From Cyclina sinensis (lineage: Eukaryota; Mollusca; Bivalvia; Venerida; Veneridae), in the NCBI GenBank assembly GCA_012932295.1, contig JAAONU010000013.1, positions 2,774,603 through 2,838,602 on the forward strand: a stretch of DNA of 64,000 nucleotides. Direction: 5' to 3'. The translations under genes were made by a program, and so were the position numbers. Under the pieces are notes generated by a model. That model searched no databases and was not told the DNA's origin. It was given only the letters and a program-made list of their open reading frames with translations. Positions 59,801 to 64,000 of the stretch are shown here, in pieces (within the stretch, counting starts at the first letter, position 1; the number at the start of each line of letters is the position of its first letter).

Positions 59801-60167
59801 GCAACTATAGCGTGTAATATAAGATAACAACATAAATTGACAGTTATTATATATTATTCTTTAAGATGAATGTAATAAAAAAACTTATTTTTTTCAAAGT
59901 ATCAAAATCTGTGTTGTTCATTAATTGATCAAATTTTATAACGTTGAGGCGTTTGAAGAAGTAATCTGTAATTGATTTCTTTCTTCGAGTACTAAAGCGT
60001 TTACATTCTTAAAGCGCATGAAAACTGTCTCCAGAGTACCAGTTGGTTAAGTATTGATCTATTAGCACTTGCTTTATTGCTAAATATATATTTTTGAATT
60101 GATATTTTCCTGGTTGATAGAGATCGGAATTTCCTGTATCATCACACAATTTCTGAACAAATGCTAG
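56805..60167. other. 3.4 kb without a recognised gene
   Basis: AT-rich sequence downstream of the glycosyltransferase-like gene. Overlapping 60-90-codon frames on both strands near 57,880-58,290 have no recognisable domain. Candidate AATAAA signals occur at 58,104 and 58,191. A short stem (CGTCTGTC/GACAGACG) sits at about 59,041-59,071. Confidence 0.5.
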
Positions 60168-60553
60168 TGTCGCAGGGTCAGATACCCCATTTCATTTTTA
60201 TATCTGATTTCTGTATATTAGTTATGTTGACCCTGTATTGTATGTATCTTGATCATATATTATACTGTATCTCCTATACTCCTATACACGTCCCCATCCA
60301 TCCCCATATTTTCATTCATTTATCATCCTCATTCTCAGCATAACTTACCCTGGTGACGGGCCTCGTGAGTATTTAACGTTCTCGCACTTGCATATCACGC
60401 ATGCGCACTTGAATAAATAAAGTTGATGGCGATACTTCGTCATTCTGAATGTCTTACAACAATTTATTTATTTTTGTGTCTTTGCTTGCCTTTACAGGCC
60501 AGACCCCTGAACATCCAACCTCCAACCCAGAGTGTTAGAACCCAACTGCGACA
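60168..60553. mobile_element. Solo LTR, 386 bp
   Basis: It begins TGTCGCAG and ends CTGCGACA, i.e. TG...CA with 8-bp inverted termini, and is flanked by CTAG on both sides (60,164-60,167 and 60,554-60,557), consistent with a 4-bp target duplication. AATAAA at 60,412 would be the poly(A) signal if it is in plus orientation. No internal retroelement sequence is adjacent, so it is a recombination remnant, most likely Ty3/Gypsy type. Confidence 0.8.
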
Positions 60554-60639
60554 CTAGTAATCTGAAATGATGGTTGCTCTGTATCATTACTTTATAGATT
60601 ATACTAGAATACTTCTTAATCACCAGTAATAATATTATT

Positions 60640-61110
60640 CCAGAATTTCAAAATGTTGGTACTTATAGTAAGCTGTAAAGGTGTTCTAATTCACTATACA
60701 ACATGTATGCTGGAGTGCTTTTTCTAACATTTGTAATTTTTTGTAAGAATTCGAGATGTACATTTTTCTATTTCAGTGTTACTTTCTATTCCCCATACTT
60801 CGCTCGCGTATGTCAGGATGGGTAATATAGTATTATCAAAGAGTTTGAGAAAATCTGTTTATATAGAAGATGCATAGCTTTTCTGGCCTGTCTGATAAAG
60901 TGCTCACGGGCTTTATTAAATTTACCTGACGGGCTAAAGACTGCCCCGACGTATTTGTAGCTGTTATTTGAAGATGGTTATTAAGGTAAAAAACAGGTTG
61001 CTAGTTCCGCGCCGGTTAGATCCGAATACCATAACTTTAGTTTTTCAGTGGTTATTTTTAGTTTCCATGTTCTACACTAGATGTCGAAATCATTTAGACA
61101 TTTTTGAAAA
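60640..61110 (-). pseudogene. LINE RT thumb/C-terminal fragment
   Basis: The minus strand reads NDFDI-CRTWKLKI, YKYVGAVFSPSGKFNKAREH, FIRQARKAMHLLYKQIF, then DNTILPILTYASEVWG in a shifted frame. These are the standard post-catalytic RT blocks of CR1/Jockey-group LINEs. Several stops and frameshifts. It abuts the 3' end of the L1-like element. Confidence 0.85.
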
Positions 61111-61651
61111 TCATGTGGGTTCCTTTTTTTATTCTTTTATTTTTCAGTCATTACATAAAGGCATATATAACAATATAATGATATGAACACTTGTATATAT
61201 TACAAATGAAGTGGTATTTATTAAATTGGTCATAAACCTACATGTAAGGATTATTAATAAAAGTAGTACGTGAAGGTTATGTTAGATAAGAAAACTATTT
61301 ACAACAGGAGGTTCGTAAGAGGAGTAAAGGGTTGAAAAGGAAAGGAGGAGGGAAGTATTTAGTGAGGGTCGGCAACACGGAAACTATAAGAGTAAAAAGC
61401 ACCAAAAAAAAAAAAAAACATTACAATTTACAATCATAGAAGATTGGATTTAAATTTTGAAGAACATCCATTTCTGCGTATGTTGTTCAAGTTTATTTGA
61501 TATAAGCGAAATTTCTTTTTCAATCTTAATTTTGTTTAGGAGATAACTCTTGAAGTTTTCAAAATTTGGTTGTACTTTTTAATATTTCTTTTGAAAGATA
61601 TGTTATTTCATTTTTAGTATGATAAAATCAATTGCGTTTGAATTAGGGTTA

Positions 61652-62017
61652 TCAGTATGTATACCGAAGCAAATGTCTCGATAGTTTAAGACGATGTTCT
61701 GTTGATTGTTTTTGATAATGTTCAGTTTTATTCCATAATACTTGGGTGTATTCACATGTCCAAAACAGATGTTCTATAGTTTCTTCATGTCGGCTACAAA
61801 AGTCGCAAAGATTTGAGTTAACAATTTTACATTTATAAGAATATGTGTTGGTTGGTATGATTCTAAGCAAAAAATTATATTGAAAGTTCCTCAGTTTAGT
61901 GTCAATAGTTGTTTTGAAAGTATTTTTATATATGTGTTTCCATTCGATTTGTTCTTCCTTAAGTTTGTTACTCCATATCTTTTCGGAATTAGTGTAAGGT
62001 TTTGTGGCAGTTTTCAT
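61652..62017 (-). pseudogene. L1-like ORF2 C-terminal zinc-binding domain
   Basis: A 121-codon frame with LCDFCSRHEETIEHLFWTCEYTQVLW split as C-x2-C-x7-H-x4-C, the zf-RVT signature found after RT in L1/Tx1 LINEs. Separated by stops from 62,053-62,409. Confidence 0.82.
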
Positions 62018-62667
62018 TTAAAGTGAATATAGCATTTTATTTGGTGAATTACTTATAAGTAATTTTTTGGTGAGAGATTCATTTGAATCTTGCGTTTGCA
62101 TTTCTTCAATAAGTGTATTTTAATGTTCAAATTTATACTGCTTTTAAGTTGATAATAATTCAAAAAGTCGTTATTTTCTAGATTATATATATATTTGAAA
62201 TCCTCGAACGTATAAAAATCTTTATTTCTGTAATCTATTAAATGTTCCAAACACTTAATACCATTTTCTAACCATTTTTTGTAATAGAAAGATCCCTTTT
62301 TGTTTCTTATCATACTATTATTCCATATAATTTGCTTTTTTAAAGGTTGATTTTGTGGTACTTTAGTCCATGCAGTTAAAATATCTTTGAGAAACACATT
62401 TCTTGACAAATATTTTCTATTCCTTTTGTACCTATATTACAATCGAATATAATGTCTCCGCCAAATTTTTCTAACTTATTTTTATAAAAGGTTTTCCATG
62501 CACCTGAGCTATTTTTATCAAGAATTCGTTTGATCCAACTTGCTTTCAATGAGTAAAGAAACGTTTTGATGTCGATCATTTTTAATCCGCCGTATTGATA
62601 ATCAAGTTTTAGTAGTTTTCTCTTTACCTTTTCCGGTTTATTTTCCCAAATGAATTCGTAACACGAT

Positions 62668-63832
62668 TTAATTATATCTTTCGTTATATTCTCGGATGGA
62701 TTCGGTAAAACGGTGAATGGGTATACCAACTTCGGTAAAGCAAATGATTTTATTACTGTAATTTTTCCCATTAAAGTTAATTTTCGGTGTATCCCATTGT
62801 TTAAGGCAATTTTTGAAACTTATCAATTTTGGTTCTATGTTCTTTATGATATTTTCTTGTAGATTATTAGTGAAAGTCATTCTTAATGTATTCGCTGAGT
62901 CTGATGTCCAAATAATTTTTTTGTGTCGGCAGTATTTTATATCAGTGTCACGTAACGATCCTATTCTAAGAATGGTAGTTTTCTGTGTGTTTAGTTTTAA
63001 TCCTGATTCTTTTTCAAATTGATCTAAAATTTCTATTATTTTTTCAAATGATTCTTTCGTTCCGTTATTGAAGAATGTAGCATCATCTGAAAACCGTGAT
63101 TGTTTTATTTCAATATTTTTAATGATTACTCCTTTAATTTCATGATTGTGTTTTATATAATTAGCTAAAATTTCAATACATATTACAAATAAAAAAGACG
63201 ATAACGGGCATCCTTGACGAACACCACGTTGTATAGGTATATGTTCCGACAGATGTCCATTATTAAGTATTAGGCTAAAAATATCATTGTAAAATAGTTT
63301 AATCCACCTTATAAAAGATTCTCCAAAATTAAAGTATCTAAGGCATTTCCATATAAAGTTGTGATCCACACTGTCAAATGCTTTTTCAAAATCTGCAAAT
63401 AATAAAAGACCAGGTTTATTAGATATCTTTAGGTTTTCAATCACTTCAAATAGTAGCCTTATGTTTTCGCCTATAAATCAACCTTTAATGAAACCTGTTT
63501 GTGTATTTTCTATAATTTGACCTATCACTTTTTTAAGTCTATTTGCTAAAGATTTAGTTGCAATCTTATAATCAATATTTAATAAGCTTATAGGTCTCCA
63601 GTTTGCTAACAGAGTTGTATCTATATTCGTTTTAGGTAGGAGTGTTATAATAGCCTGCTTTTGGAGTTGTGTCAATTTTCCAGTTTGATACGAATAATTC
63701 AAAGAATCTATCAAGTATATTTTTTAGAATAGTCCAAAATGTTTTATAAAACTCTGCTGTGAGGCCATCTGATCCAGGGCTTTTTTGGTTTTTCATTTCA
63801 TTTAATGCTTGTAGACATTCATATTCATTCAA
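62668..63832 (-). pseudogene. L1-like reverse transcriptase, catalytic residues retained
   Basis: Three frames: 63,632-63,832, 63,478-63,714 (AIITLLPK, LANWRPISLLNIDYKI, TQTGFIKG) and 63,444-62,668 (258 codons). The last contains FADFEKAFDSVDH (first catalytic Asp), RGVRQGCPLSSFLF and FSDDATFF with both Asp of the catalytic pair (residues 120-121 of this frame). The core is intact, but the frame is closed upstream by a stop near 63,475. Confidence 0.87.
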
Positions 63833-64000
63833 TAAGCCTTCACAGGTTGAAGATTCTTCATCGTTAAGACTTTTATGATTTTCAATAAAGAGATTAAATC
63901 TTGAATGATCGTTAGTTTTGTTTTGTTTTGTGTATAGCTTTGTATAAAAGGTTACTTCTTCTTTTAAAATATCTTTTTGACTTGTTATTTATTTTTCGTT

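Larger units (their letters stand above)
61126..64000 (-). mobile_element. L1/Tx1-like LINE, 3' 2.9 kb, cut by the window end
   Basis: On the minus strand the order is RT start (63,632-63,832, NQKSPGSDGLTAEFYK), RT (to 62,668), post-RT region (62,053-62,771), zf-RVT-like C-terminus (61,652-62,017) and about 0.5 kb of 3' UTR. It ends in an A-rich tail (plus-strand T-rich run 61,124-61,145). The reading frame is broken by several frameshifts or stops, so it is probably inactive. Endonuclease and ORF1 would lie beyond 64,000. Confidence 0.88.

Noticed and set aside
61394..61418. A-run as the poly(A) tail of the L1-like LINE
   Set aside because: It is A-rich on the plus strand, whereas a minus-strand LINE would leave T on the plus strand. 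The T-rich run at 61,124-61,145 fits better.

Overview
This window looks like AT-rich, non-coding, repeat-dense genomic DNA of an animal, most likely a bivalve mollusc. The basis for that is indirect: pearl-like elements with tandem cores, satellite monomers built around GGTCACTGTGACC, LINEs with a 2A-like motif, and GACGGACGG-type minisatellite modules. No bacterial gene structure, rRNA, tRNA or CRISPR array was seen.

Positions 1 to about 51,975 form a head-to-tail tandem array of one segment: unit 1 (1-21,252, entered mid-LINE), unit 2 (21,253-42,860) and a partial, more diverged unit 3 (42,861 to about 51,975). Read in plus orientation, a unit holds the 5' part of a minus-strand LINE (coiled-coil ORF1, APE endonuclease, RT), a satellite-cored element carrying nuclear-receptor-like sites, a 1.9-kb TTAA-flanked inverted-repeat element, a 0.85-kb insertion with a 179-bp palindrome, an AAT microsatellite, an 0.86-kb TIR element, a pearl-like tandem-core element, a plus-strand LINE RT fossil, a 0.5-kb foldback, a weak 97-aa ORF, a 37-bp minisatellite and the LINE 3' end. 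Unit 3 lacks several insertions present in both other units. It therefore supplies natural empty sites and shows that units 1 and 2 separated from each other after they separated from unit 3.

The LINE copies are dead. They share an in-frame TAG in ORF1, a TGA in place of the endonuclease LSWN tryptophan and Glu to Lys in the QETW motif. The two copies that include the RT catalytic site also share Asp to Asn in the ADD box. The element was therefore already inactive when the segment was duplicated.

From about 51,976 to 64,000 the sequence is outside the array. It contains a nested hairpin, a TIR repeat, two LINE 3' fragments, a pair of diverged direct repeats, a solo LTR (60,168-60,553) and the 3' 2.9 kb of an L1/Tx1-like LINE on the minus strand. 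It also holds the only convincing host gene, an intronless CDS (55,944-56,804) for a 286-aa type II membrane protein with a GT-A-like glycosyltransferase layout. The main points of interest are the layered history of the array, which could partly be an assembly artefact in a heterozygous genome, and the satellite that repeats perfect IR3 (ERE), ERRE and DR1 motifs.
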